Source: Plasmodiophora brassicae
Lineage: Eukaryota; Endomyxa: Phytomyxea; Phytomyxea; Plasmodiophorida
Assembly (NCBI GenBank): GCA_036867785.1
Contig: CP145414.1
Location: 806,001-870,000, forward strand
Reading direction: 5' to 3'
DNA: 64,000 bases
Below are positions 8,595-18,474 of the stretch, one piece after another (positions within the stretch are counted from its first letter, which is position 1; each line of letters starts with the position of its first letter). The notes under the pieces are model-generated. The model was not told the origin of the DNA. It worked only from the letters and a program-made list of their open reading frames with translations, and ran no database searches. Position numbers and translations under genes: made by a program.

Positions 8595-9824
8595 TGTAGG
8601 TAGGAAGCCTTTTAGCGGTTCTGCTGAAGACGACGGCGCCTGTACCTTGTCAATCGGAACATGCGAATGTATCGGAACAGTTGTCAGGATACGCCAGCGC
8701 CTTTGCAGAATGCCGAACGCCCTCTCCACGTCCTTTCGCTGGGATTCCTGCTTCGACACGAACAGCTTCTCCGCTCGAGTGCCGGGCTCACTGATCATCG
8801 GGACGGAGCAAGCGTACGTATTTGGTACCATATGTCCCGTCGACGAGATAGTACGGGAAGGCGTACTCATGCTCGTCGACTTTGAAGGCAACCTGGGGTG
8901 ACTGCCCTGTGATGATGTGTCCAGAAGCGTCGGCCAACCCAGAACATTAATTTCGTTGAATGATGCGGGAAACCCGGCAAAGAAATGCCAGAAACGACAT
9001 TGGTGGTCAGCAATAGCCTCCATCACGATGGTTGCAGCACCTTTTCTGCCTCGGAACATTCCGGACCAAGCAGCCGGGCAATTCTTCCAACAGACGCGCA
9101 TAGAGTCGAACGAGCCCAGGCATCCAGCTGCTGGCCAGCCGCCTCCAAAACCTTCATCCAGTAGACGATCCAGATCAGCTGCTGTTGGCCTTCTTAGAAC
9201 GTCAGGCCTATACACATCGACGACCGCTTGGCAGAAACGTTTCAACGTTTCCAGGGGTCGTCGGTTTCTCTAGTCTGAACTAATTATCGTCACGTTCATG
9301 CGTTGACACGCCCGACGACATCATTCGCACCGCAGCGCAGACCTTCTGGCGCGGACTGAAGCCAAGCATCTACACACGTTGCGGTCAGATCGATACCACC
9401 ATAGACATTGACAAAGGTTACGGCAGCAGTTACCTTGCAACAGTCCATTATCTGCACGAGATAGTGCTCATGTTCAGCGACCCGTTGCACGATGGAACCG
9501 AACAAGTCTCTGGGCATATCGTGAACGTTCGCCGAACGTGTTTCTCGACGTCATAAATGGGATTCGCCCCCCAGTAATCGATGTGGAGAAGCGAATCGTA
9601 GAGGCGGCGCAGCCGGTCGGCGCGTCCAGACTTACTGAAGAGCCAGCTCCCCGTGTGTTCCTCTGTTCAGACCCGCGACGCCCACTCGCGACATGTTCAT
9701 GAAGGGGCAGCAGCGGGAACAACACGTCCAAATCGTCCTCGACGTCGCTCAACGACAGTAGGAAATCGTCAGACTCGTCGGACGACTGCCTACCCCAAAA
9801 CGCGGTCCCCCTCCCGTCAAACAA
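8589..9824 (-). mobile_element. Decayed PIF/Harbinger DNA transposon (transposase remnant)
   Basis: The minus strand encodes pieces of a Harbinger (plant-transposon-type) DDE transposase. Recognisable parts are an N-terminal section with MPRDLFGSIVQRVAEHEHYL, then CQAVVDVYRPDVLRRPTAAD, the first Asp in GSFDSMRVCWKNCPAAW, then FAGFPASFNEINVLGW (where Glu replaces the usual Asp) and the last acidic position in SQRKDVERAFGILQRRWRIL. The reading frame shifts at least twice in the middle: VDEHEYAFPYYLVDGTYGTK is in another frame than the sections on either side, around 8905 and 8800. A further shift lies in the N-terminal half. The element is therefore dead. I could not define terminal inverted repeats or the 3 bp target duplication, and no second MYB/SANT-type gene is seen. 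Confidence 0.8.
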
Positions 9825-9944
9825 TGACTGGTGTCCCGGTCACCGCTGGGGAAACCCCCACCTTTCACTAACTCTGGAATCCATAAATTGCACGGATCAC
9901 CGGTGGAGATGCGCACTCTCACACCGTAAACGATTTCCCTGTAT

Positions 9945-10706
9945 CTACTGGTCGCTGTGTGTGCCACCGGCTGTCCTCGTGAAGACCATACTATGTCCAC
10001 AATGGGACGTTGGACTGGAACTCGTGCTCGACGTGCTTGATGGATCTCTTTCGGAAACCGTCCACTTCGTCTCGAGGGTGAACTTGGCCGCCTTCAGGTC
10101 GTCAAACCTTTTCTGCATCCACGCGGACCGGCATTGGTTTGTAACGGCAATGTCGTCCTCGAGAAGACGCATCAGTTGCCCTGTGAAGTACTGCACTAGC
10201 CCATTCAGCGTCTGACAAGATGCTGTCGACGATACATGGTCGAATCTGGATCCGAACGTCCTCACAAACCGGTGTAGCTGGATCTGCCTTGCCATGCACA
10301 TCTTCGGGACGCGGTCGCACGTCTGTATCTCGTCGGGCGTCATCAAAGATGCCAGTACCGGCGAAATGCTTCGGATCTTATGAAGCTGGTCGACAGAAGG
10401 GTTGACTTCGTAGCATTCGCTGACGATGTGACGTCGATCGTGCTCCGACAGCATCCGGCACGTTTCTACCGTCATTGGTGCAGGCGCCTCTGACGTCCTT
10501 TGTCGTTTCGATGAAGGAGCAAGTTCACCGTTGCGCTCCGGGGTGTACTTGTTCCTCGGGCGCTTGGCGGCACAGACGTTGTGCCTGCCTGAGTACGACT
10601 CGCCAAGGGCATGGGCGTCACGCTGGGCAAGCTTGAGTTCAGCTTGGAGCAGGAGCAGGAGCGGAGAGGGCTCCTCGGCGGGTGGAAGCGGGTGGAGTAT
10701 CGTCAT
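9945..10706 (-). CDS. Tandem-family protein, copy 3 (unknown function)
   Basis: Single exon, 253 residues. The open frame runs about 200 codons further upstream, but those residues are low-quality, lie over a repeat-rich region and have no counterpart in the other copies. The start is set at the ATG of MTILHPLPPAEEPSP because copy 2 begins in the same way. After the leucine-rich helix come two basic clusters (AAKRPRNKYTPER, SSKRQRTSE) and the conserved domain, including ECYEVNPSVDQLHKI, LTP-type motif LMTPDEIQTCDRVPKMC, ARQIQLHRFVRTFGSRF, VQYFTGQLMRLLEDDIAV and CRSAWMQKRFDD. The C terminus is Ser/Thr-rich and ends near MVFTR, as in copy 2. Confidence 0.8.
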   Translation of the reverse strand: MTILHPLPPAEEPSPLLLLLQAELKLAQRDAHALGESYSGRHNVCAAKRPRNKYTPERNGELAPSSKRQRTSEAPAPMTVETCRMLSEHDRRHIVSECYEVNPSVDQLHKIRSISPVLASLMTPDEIQTCDRVPKMCMARQIQLHRFVRTFGSRFDHVSSTASCQTLNGLVQYFTGQLMRLLEDDIAVTNQCRSAWMQKRFDDLKAAKFTLETKWTVSERDPSSTSSTSSSPTSHCGHSMVFTRTAGGTHSDQ

Positions 10707-11102
10707 GGTTGCTGGTCGAGCGAGTTGTGCCTGGTGCCGATCTGGACTGGGAATGCAGCCCGAATCGTGTCCTTCCGCCGCCCGTGGACCCATGGCAGGA
10801 CGCGGTACGGCGTTCCCCGTCGCTAAATAAAGCTGCAACGCACTGACGAACCACACCGTAGCGGCAGCTCTGACAGAAAATAGATGCCACGTATTCCCAG
10901 AATAGACATGCGTTCTATAGATAGGACACATACCGGTCGTCGGCTCGCAGCAGGTCCTACAGACGCAACGGGATCTGGCTCGGCCGGAAACCGTCGCTCG
11001 TCGGTGATTTTCTGGATGGGGCATTTCTGGTACGGTCTGCGCTTTGCCTTTTGCATGCAGCCCAGGTCGACGACGAAGGTTGGCCCATCCATATTGCTTG
11101 AC

Positions 11103-11308
11103 TAAGCCATCCGATCCGTCGTGCTCTTCACTGCGCAAAATCGTCCGGCACCGGATGGTTGCCGTCGTGGGTCGTTGCGGCTGCGAGTTGGGTCGGCCGG
11201 ATACAGCCACATGTGTCCAGGAAAGCCGGTCCAAGCCATCCGTCGTGTTCTTCACCGCGGTTTTGGACGGTTGCCGTCGTTGGTCGTCGCGACTGCGAGT
11301 TGGGTCGA
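11103..11308. repeat. Two-copy direct repeat, unit about 80-95 bp
   Basis: Copy A spans 11103-11195 and copy B 11232-11308. Both start AAGCCATCCG and end GCGAGTTGGGTCG, sharing GTCGTG-TCTTCAC near the start and GGTTGCCGTCGT in the middle. Copy A carries about 15 extra bases. They are diverged, so the duplication is not very recent. Confidence 0.7.
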
Positions 11309-11785
11309 GCATTTGGAAGAGGGGGAGCATTGTGCTTCCGGTTGTATGCGCCCATTAATGGCCGGAAGAGACAGTGGGATGCATTTGGGTCGGCAATGGT
11401 TGTACGATGTCGTCGTGTTGGAGTACCCAGTATTGATGCTCAACGGTTTCGATCTGTCCAGCAAGATTTGTTCGAGCGGTCGGATGGGCGAAGGGGTGCC
11501 GCGCCTAGTAGTGCAGACCGGAAACCCGGATCTGCCTAATAAGGTGGACACCTCCAGTTGGGGTGAATGCCGACAGGAGGGTGTGGCGGGTCTGTCAAGG
11601 TGCTGACGAGTGCCCAAGCCGGTGAACCTGAGCGATCCATCCTGGAGTCCAGCACAAGGCCCGGGATTGCTGGCGTTCTGCTGGCGGAACATGCGGTCCT
11701 TAACCCGAGACCGCCCGCGTGAAAGCCCGAAACACCCAAACCCATCGTGCTCAGAGTCATCCACGGATCGTGACGCCGCCTCTGG

Positions 11786-12022
11786 CGACCTTTGCCGCCC
11801 CTGACGCATCGTATGCAGTTGCTGTGCGTTGTGATATCGTCCAGTACGTGAAATGTATGGGAACATTATCTGTCGTTGGTTACCCTCGCTTGCCGACGTC
11901 GATTCACGTTTCCTGTCCGTTGCCCACAGCGAGCGATGACTAACTATAACGATAGATAATGGCATACACTCCACGTACTGGACGACTTCGTACAGCATCT
12001 GCGTCAGGGGCGACAGAGGTCG
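11786..12022. repeat. Imperfect inverted repeat carrying head-to-head relics of the tandem family
   Basis: The left arm (about 11786-11876) and the reverse complement of the right arm (about 11945-12022) share CGCCCCTGACGCA, CGTCCAGTACGTG and ATTATCT-TCG with small gaps. Read from the right arm on the minus strand, the sequence gives EVVQYVE and then IVIVSHRSLW, matching ALVQYFAG and IAIVSHCRSVW of family copy 2 at the correct spacing. Read on the plus strand, the left arm gives DIVQYVK. The element therefore contains two opposed decayed pieces of the family. Confidence 0.6.
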
Positions 12023-12114
12023 ACTGGCGCATCAACTGTGCCAATGGCCTAAGTCAAGCGTACCATCGCGTCATCGTCGCCGGAGTGTAATGCCAATGAT
12101 GGATTGTGGTCCGA

Positions 12115-12300
12115 CGGCAGCTGGATCGGTGATATAAACACAGTTCATTTTCTCCCAGTTGCCATCGGAAGCGACCAGCAGCTGGATCGTGGAAATAAAC
12201 ACAGTTCACATTCGCCCAGTTGCCGTCGGACCTGGATGGTGATCCGACGGCAACTGGCGAATATGAACTGTGTTTACCTACTTCCATGATCCAGCTGCCG
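12115..12300. repeat. Compound repeat: two direct units followed by one inverted unit
   Basis: Unit A (12115-12169) and unit B (12175-12230) are direct copies of about 55 bp sharing AGCTGGATCG, AAACACAGTTCA and CCCAGTTGCC. Unit C (12243-12300) is the inverted copy of B, separated from it by a 12 nt spacer. B and C pair over about 50 bp and could form a long hairpin. Confidence 0.85.
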
Positions 12301-12875
12301 AGCGGGTGCCGCGGTGGATGCTCTATGAACTTGGCGCAGAAACATTAGGACGTCGGTCCAGGAACCGTCATCCAACAGCCAATCCGGTGCAATGATAGGC
12401 CACTTTGAAGTTTGAGCGCTGGAAGTATTGGTATGACTCGTCGTGGTTCGTTATTGACTAATTGTTGGTCGTGATGTGATGGTTTTCAGACTAATGTGTC
12501 GAGGTTGGCCCTAGGAGATCGCGTGTTCTCCCAGGCTGTGACGAACTGGCGGGTATTCATTGGAGCAACCATGTCAAGCACGCCTTAGCATCACTACTCG
12601 CTTCGGTGACAAGCACTCAACTACATCAGGACCCAGCAGTCTACCATCGTCGCTAGGAAAACGATATTTCCAGCGGGCGGTGGTTTGGTGCTCGAAACAG
12701 ACTGCCAACCGACGATGACTGCATTGGAGATGTGACTGCAACTCGAGCTTTACTGAACCGATGGATGTCGTGTGGACTCTAGGTCGACAGTTTGTGCAAT
12801 AGCTCTCGAGCCATACTTGCTTAAATATTTCACGTCAGGTTCTTTGTTCATCTCGTTCGGCTGATGAGTACTGTC

Positions 12876-13586
12876 TTACTTGGAGTCGGCGCCTCTGACG
12901 TGTTCCGACGATTGCGTTGCTAATGGCGTACTTTGTGGCGGCGCTGGTGACGACGCCCTCGCCATCCGAGCAGCGACTTGCATCTCGGCGAACCGTCGGT
13001 TGATCCATTTCGTCCTGCACGCGTTGACGGCGGCGATATCGTCTTGGAGCAGGCGGGACACTTGTCGTACCAGGTACTGGACCAGGCCGTTCAGCGAATC
13101 TGGCGAAGCCGTCTGCGCCGCCTGGTCGAATCGGGCGCCGAACGTGCGAATGTACCTGTAGAGCTGGATCTGACGCGCCATGCACATCTTCAGCAGACGA
13201 TCGCACATCTGAAGTTCGCCGGGCGTCAGGCTCGCAGCGAACAACGGTGCCAGGGCGGGAATCTTGTCGAGCTGGTCGACCAGCGGGTTCACCTCGTAGC
13301 ATTCGCTGATGATCTGCCGGCGCTCGCTTTCGGACAGCATCACGCATGTGTCGATGGTCATCTGCGGCTGCATGGACATCATACGCAGCGGCTCATGCAG
13401 GTATTCGGTCGCCAACGGCGCCATCTTCGTCGCCGGTACCTGGTTGCGCTTCTTGGCAATCGTCGGTTCTGCGACAGGTTGCCGCCTCACGTCGTCAGCA
13501 TCGTCTGCGTCCCGGTTGCTTTCCTTCTGCTGGGGCCTGGCGCTGGTCATCGCTTCCAGAGACCGCTTCATCGTCTCCCCACACAT
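12876..13586 (-). CDS. Tandem-family protein, copy 4 (unknown function)
   Basis: Single exon, 236 residues from the ATG at 13586 (MCGETMKRSLEAM); the ATG at 13571 is an alternative, and an upstream GTG was rejected. The N terminus lacks the leucine-rich helix of copies 2 and 3 and is charged, with a KKRNQVPATK cluster. The conserved domain follows: LSESERRQIISECYEVNP, VDQLDKIPALAP, LTPGELQMCDRLLKMC, ARQIQLYRYIRTFGARF, VQYLVRQVSRLLQDDIAAV and CRTKWINRRFAEM. In its RQVSRLL and TKWINRRF segments it is closer to copy 1 than to copies 2 and 3. The Ser/Pro-rich tail is again unique. Confidence 0.8.
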   Translation of the reverse strand: MCGETMKRSLEAMTSARPQQKESNRDADDADDVRRQPVAEPTIAKKRNQVPATKMAPLATEYLHEPLRMMSMQPQMTIDTCVMLSESERRQIISECYEVNPLVDQLDKIPALAPLFAASLTPGELQMCDRLLKMCMARQIQLYRYIRTFGARFDQAAQTASPDSLNGLVQYLVRQVSRLLQDDIAAVNACRTKWINRRFAEMQVAARMARASSPAPPQSTPLATQSSEHVRGADSK

Positions 13587-13984
13587 ACACTTCCAGACCT
13601 GAGCTTGCACTGCGGGGCGCTCCGCCCTGTCATCCCCGACGGCCTAACAATAGAATCGGCCAAAAGGTGCCTAAACTTAGAATTTTCCAACGCGCGCGGC
13701 CCCTGCCACACACGGAATCATCCTGTGCATCCGCGACGACTCCCACAAAACGTTGGCAAAAATAGAATTTCTAAAATTAGCTGTTATGATGGATCCGTAA
13801 ATATCTCGGGAGGCGTTGTCAGGCATCGTGTTTCGTGCTTGCTGCACGATGGCTACCGAGCGCTAACAGACACATCGTGACCGCCGAAAAGCGCTCATTC
13901 GAAAAGCTGTTGGACGTAAATATAATCCAACTTTGGTGGCTGATTTGTGTATTGGAGGGAATACTCGAGTCGAGTCCATCTTTT
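13587..13984. other. Intergenic
   Basis: No gene or clear repeat seen. It separates the tail of the chitin-binding-like gene from the start of family copy 4; both genes are on the minus strand, so copy 4 would be transcribed into the adjacent cluster and this interval holds its promoter. Confidence 0.4.
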
Positions 13985-15261
13985 TTAGAGTGGGCCGAAT
14001 TGTGTCCCAGCATTGGCCTGTCCAGGAATCTGCTGGCCGAACGCAGTTCCGGGGGCAGCCTGACCTAAGAACGGCTGCTGCTGAAACCCAGGAATCTGGC
14101 CGACGGGTAGCTGCCCTGGAACCTGGCCCTGTCCTAGGTATGGCGCTTGTCCCATTCCAGGGTACTGCACACCGGGAACTTGTCCTGGCCACTGACCTTG
14201 GAACTGGTTCGGGAACCCGTTCTGGATCTGCCCTAGGAACCCTCCTCCGGCGTAATTGTTGAAGTACTGGGCAGGGAATAGCTGCGTCTGTCCGTTGTAC
14301 ATCTGCGGCTGCTGCTGGGTCAGCGGCCTCGTGTTGTAAGGCGCCCCAGAGCTGCTGTTCAACGACTGGGCATTGCAGTAGTTGTAGTCCGATCCGCAGT
14401 ACCCCTGACCACTTCACCAGTACGGGTCAGATGCGCATCGCCACAACGTCAACAGCCCTCATCCGAGTCGTACCTGCAGCACAGGCCCGGTGCACAGGTG
14501 GCGTTGTAGAATTCAGGGCCACAGGTCCCCTTTGGCCGGAATCCAATGGCGCATTCTTTCCCGTTGAACCCGAAGGGAAGCAACTCGCACGACGTGTACG
14601 TGTACTGCATGCCGAGGATCGAGTGCACGCACGTGATCCCTTCGCACGAATCATACAGGGGCATCCGGGTTCGTTGCCGGGGAAGCACAATCGAACCCGG
14701 GGCACAGGTCTGCCCGTCGTACCCTCTGCTGATGAGGTCGCAGGAGTTGTAGGTCGACCCCTGGTTATTCGGGTCCGTGCAAGTGACGCCGACGCAGTCG
14801 CTGGTCGGGACAGCGTTCGGTCCACATTGCGATCCAGTGTAGTGGCCGAAGTACAGGAGATCGCACGAGTAGTACTTCACAGATGGGTTCAGCATCGACT
14901 GGCACATGACCCCGCGACACCGCGCGTAGTATGCGTCGATCGACGCCAGCGTCTGAAGTTCCGCCTGCAACGTCGTCGCCGACACTGGCATGGCTTGCTG
15001 GGCACGGCCGAATTGCTGCTGGGCCAGCATCGCTTGGCCGAAGTACGGCTGCATCTGCATCTGCCAACCACCAGGAAACAGTGCCGGGTTCTGCCCCGCT
15101 GCCCAGGACTGCAGGGGCACGTTGGGCTGGACGTTCGCTCCCGCCAGCATCTGACCCGGTACCTGTGCCGCCACTGGGTTCACCCCCATATTGCCGAGTG
15201 TCTGCGCAGCGCCGCTTGCAATTACGCAGCCGACAGCGACAGCGAGCACGAGGGCCGTCAT
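13985..15261 (-). CDS. Secreted Cys-rich protein with hevein-like chitin-binding domain
   Basis: Two exons (15261-14474, 14411-13985) around a 62 nt intron give 404 residues. Residues 1-19 are a signal peptide (MTALVLAVAVGCVIASG). A Gln/Ala/Pro-rich stretch to about 110 is followed by three copies of one cysteine module, C-x-G-[VI]-x-C ... Y-x-S-C-[DE]-L ... G-x2-G-x2-C, at about 115-146, 156-186 and 206-237. Next, at about 247-276, comes a hevein-type domain: GTCGPEFYNATCAPGLCC then, across the intron, SGQGYCGSDYNYC. The acceptor was chosen because it restores the CCSxxGYCG pattern. The last 125 residues are Gln/Gly/Pro-rich repeats such as PGQVPGVQ. A cyst- or spore-wall role is likely (inference); chitin binding follows from the hevein family. 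Confidence 0.8.
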
Positions 15262-15618
15262 GGTTAGGATATAATAATGTGAGCGCAGGAGAGCGCTGAC
15301 CGAGCGCTGCTCACTCAAGTGTGACTCCCCGTGTGACTCACGTCGGAGCTCGCCGCATGACGCAGTCTCGCGGTAACCCGAACGTGCGCAGTAGCCCTGT
15401 AGTGAGTCAACCAGCTGGGCCAGTTTTTCCCGCCCGTGACTGGATGAAGTTTCGTCCTGACTGTGCCGGTGTGCCTGGAATGGCTGTGGGCGTTTACAGG
15501 CGGAGCAGCAAAAAATGCAGAGTCGGTGTGGCGACGGGTTTTTGGGGTGCACGAAGTGCGTCACGTCAGAGGAGGTTGCGGGCGGCGGCGGTCGTCGAAC
15601 ATCGCCCCAGCGTCCATC
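15262..15618. other. Divergent promoter region
   Basis: This lies between the divergent chitin-binding-like and PPP4C genes. An AT-rich patch (ATATAATAATG, near 15270) lies just upstream of the secreted-protein start codon and could be a core promoter element; I see nothing else. Confidence 0.35.
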
Positions 15619-16710
15619 ATGAGCTCGCTCGACGCCCAGATCGAGCAGCTACGACGATGCGAATATCTGAAGGAGTCTGAGGTACGCGCGCTTGTCGATT
15701 TCAGTGCCCGGGGGTGCTTGTCACTGAACACCCAAGGGCCCAGGTGAAGGAGCTCTGCGAGAAAGTCATGGAGATCCTGATGGAGGAATCCAATGTCCAG
15801 CGCATAGGTATGCGAGGCGGCCCGTCTAGTTGGGGTTCGGACTAAACGGCGCCACCTGGTTCCAGACTGCCCCGTCACGATATGTGGCGATATTCACGGC
15901 CAGTTCTACGACCTGAAAGAGCTGTTCAAGGTCGGGTCTGACGTGCCAGATACAAACTACCTGTTTATGGGCGACTTTGTCGACCGAGGGTATCTACCGC
16001 CTCCTGTGGTTTATTCAGGCTGCGTATTGTCTGACACTAAAGGTAGGTTTTATTCTGTCGAGACGTTCCAGTTGTTGTTGGCGTATAAGGCCAGGCATCC
16101 GGACCGGATAACGTTGATTCGAGGGAACCACGAATCCCGGCAGATCACCCAGGTCTACGGTTTCTACGACGAGTGCCTTCGCAAGTACGGCAGCGTGAAC
16201 GTGTGGCGGTATTGCACCGAGATCTTCGACTATCTGTCGCTGTCGGCCTTGATCGAAGACCGGATCTTCTGCGTCCATGGCGGCCTGTCACCGTCGGTGA
16301 ACACGCTGGATCAGATCCGGCTGCTGGACCGGAAGCAGGAAGTGCCACACGACGGCGCCATGTGCGACCTGATGTGGTCAGATCCGGAAGAGATCGAAGG
16401 ATGGGGTCTCAGCCCACGAGGCGCCGGGTATCTGTTCGGCGCCAGCATCGTCAAGCAGTTCAACTACACCAACGGTCTCGACCTGATCTGTCGAGCGCAC
16501 CAGCTCGTCATGGAGGGCTACAAGTACATGTTCGACCAGACGCTGGTCACTGTCTGGAGCGCCCCGAACTACTGCTATCGCTGCGGTAACGTGGCCGCCA
16601 TCCTCGAGCTCGACGAGCATCGGAAGGCGCAGTTCAAGATCTTTGATGCGGCGCCGCCCGAGGTACGCGGCGTGCCCGTCAAGAAGCCGGCCCCTGAATA
16701 TTTCCTTTGA
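15619..16710 (+). CDS. PPP4C: Ser/Thr protein phosphatase 4 catalytic subunit
   Basis: Metallophosphatase catalytic subunit of the PP4 complex, with roles in centrosome function and DNA-damage signalling in other eukaryotes. Four exons (15619-15681, 15744-15807, 15866-15989, 16047-16710) are separated by 57-62 nt introns. The N terminus [20 protein letters not shown] and the downstream EESNVQRI distinguish PP4 from PP2A and PP6. Catalytic motifs are [36 protein letters not shown] and [15 protein letters not shown]; the C terminus ends in the methylatable EYFL. All splice junctions restore the family sequence. Total length of 304 residues is normal. Confidence 0.96.
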
Positions 16711-16885
16711 ACCGCGCGCGTGCTCGTGTGCCGGCATTCCGCACCCGGCATCGCCTACCATATAGTGCACAGATAAAATGTCCATAACCCTTACCGCCCG
16801 TTTATGGCTGCCCCTGCCGATCTGTCTGCTTGTCCGTTGCTCGTCGAAGATCGGCGGCGGCGGCGCACCCTAACCTGTCGAACGC

Positions 16886-18421
16886 TCATCTGATATCAGC
16901 CAGCTGGTGGCAGTCGAACCTGTCGATGATGGCCATTGCCTGGCGGCCAAGAGCCGCGAGCAGGACGTCATCGCGAATGCCCAACGTGGCGAATGCCCAA
17001 GCCGCTTTGGCGATGCTGGATGCGTTCAGCGTTGGCGCGTGCACGGCGAGACGTTGCGCGATGGCACCGAACACGTCCAGGTTCGCGGCATCAGCTTTGG
17101 CAAGCGCCCAGGCCACGTTCGCAAGCTGCTGGCCGCTGAACTGATCCACGATGGCGGCTGCTCGTTCTTGCAGAGCGGGGAACAAGCAGTCAGCGTGAAC
17201 TTGCAGCGAGGCATACGCCCAGGCGACATTAGTCAGGGTCTCCGGGCGGATTCGATCCACGATACTGAGTACGCCCCGAGATAGGGCGGCCAGCAAGCGG
17301 TCATGGCGAAGCCCCACGCGCCCATACGCCCAGGCAACCGCCGAGCAGATCGTTTCGTCAAACTCATCGATCCTGACGGCCAGCTGTGTCCCGATGACCC
17401 TGAACAGCTCCCTGTCGACTACCTGGAGCTTGGCGAACCCCCAGGCAACGTCGGACAACTGCTGGGCAGGGAGAACGTGCTGCAGCACGACGGTCCGTTT
17501 CGCCAGAGCGTCGAGCAGCGCGTCGTTCCTGATTCCAACGGCACCGAACGCCCATGCAACGTCACCGACGTGTTGGGCGGTGAAGGACCCGATCAGGGCA
17601 CAGGCGCGACGTGCGACAGCATCGAACAGGTCCTGGTTGCGAATGCCCCTTCGAGCGAACGCCCAGGCAGCCTTCGACAGACTGACAGCGGTGAACACGG
17701 GCATGTCTAGCAGGCACGCCTTGGCAAGGACGTTGTACAGGTCGGCGTTGTCCACGCCCAGCTTGGCGAACGCCCACGAGGCAACGGCGAGGTTCTCGGC
17801 GCTGAGCCTGTCGACCCCCTGGATCAATCGCTGGGCGACGGCATGCGCCAGGCGGGGGTCGTCGTAGCCGACGTGGGCGGCCGCCCAGATCACGTTGACC
17901 AGACTGGGCGGCTCCAGGTCGTGGCCCCGATGCACGACGCGAGCCGCGACCCGCTCCAGATACCGATGATTACATACGTCTCCGACCGCCAGGCACTTCA
18001 CAAGCGTTGCCACGTCTCTCCCCGGGAACCCGCCCAGATCGTTCTGCGTCAGGTGCCCGATCCCGCGAAGCAAGTGGGCGGCCGCGTCCGTATCTGAGCG
18101 CCACGATCGTCAACGAGCGGTCGACACGTCGCCCCGCAGGCATGCGGTACCGAGCATGGTGCCCGTCAGCGTCACGATGCTGCTCGCGACCCGGGCGATG
18201 CAATGCGCGTCCGGGTTCCCGCCTCTGAGCAGCAGCTCCAGCAACGCGTACGACACGTCGGTGCACACGCGCCTGGCCTCCACGACCGCATCCGACGTGC
18301 CGTTGGCCTGCACGTCGACAATCATCCGCAGCGCGTTGTCGCACCGCGACAGCGTCCACTCGTCCATGCTCAGGTTGCAAACCGGCGTCAACCGACGTGC
18401 CGCCTGGCTAAACCGCCGCAT
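16886..18421 (-). CDS. Heptatricopeptide-repeat protein without RAP domain
   Basis: Two exons (18421-18151, 18093-16886) around a 57 nt intron give 492 residues. The first 100 residues are unmatched; the rest is about nine helical repeats of 36-37 residues with the signature AWAFAxLGIxNxDLFxAIAxR, for example DVAWGFAKLQVVDRELFRVI and NVAWALAKADAANLDVFGAI. This is the heptatricopeptide (HPR) repeat known from organellar RNA-binding RAP proteins of apicomplexans and algae. Unlike its two neighbours it ends abruptly at HQLADIR, half-way through a repeat, with no RAP domain. It lies 53 nt downstream of, and on the same strand as, the RAP-bearing paralog. It is probably mitochondrial and RNA-binding, by family analogy; truncation of an originally longer gene is possible. 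Confidence 0.75.
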
Positions 18422-18474
18422 CGACGCCCGCGGCGGCGATTATGGCGCCAGCGAATCGCGGAAACCGGGCTGGC

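Larger units (their letters stand above)
10707..12875. other. Repeat-rich, gene-poor interval
   Basis: About 2.2 kb without an intact gene. It contains a direct duplication (11103-11308), a long imperfect inverted repeat with family relics (11786-12022) and a tandem-plus-inverted repeat (12115-12300). A 248-codon minus-strand frame at 11252-11998 is mostly without character, except that its first 40 codons resemble the tandem family. From 12300 to 12875 I see nothing. Confidence 0.6.

Noticed and set aside
10707-11330. Upstream extension of the family copy 3 frame by about 208 codons
   Set aside because: No counterpart in the other copies; it overlaps a direct repeat and the ATG at 10706 matches the start of copy 2.
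11252-11998. 248-codon minus-strand frame
   Set aside because: Apart from a family relic at its beginning it has no protein character and runs across both a direct and an inverted repeat.
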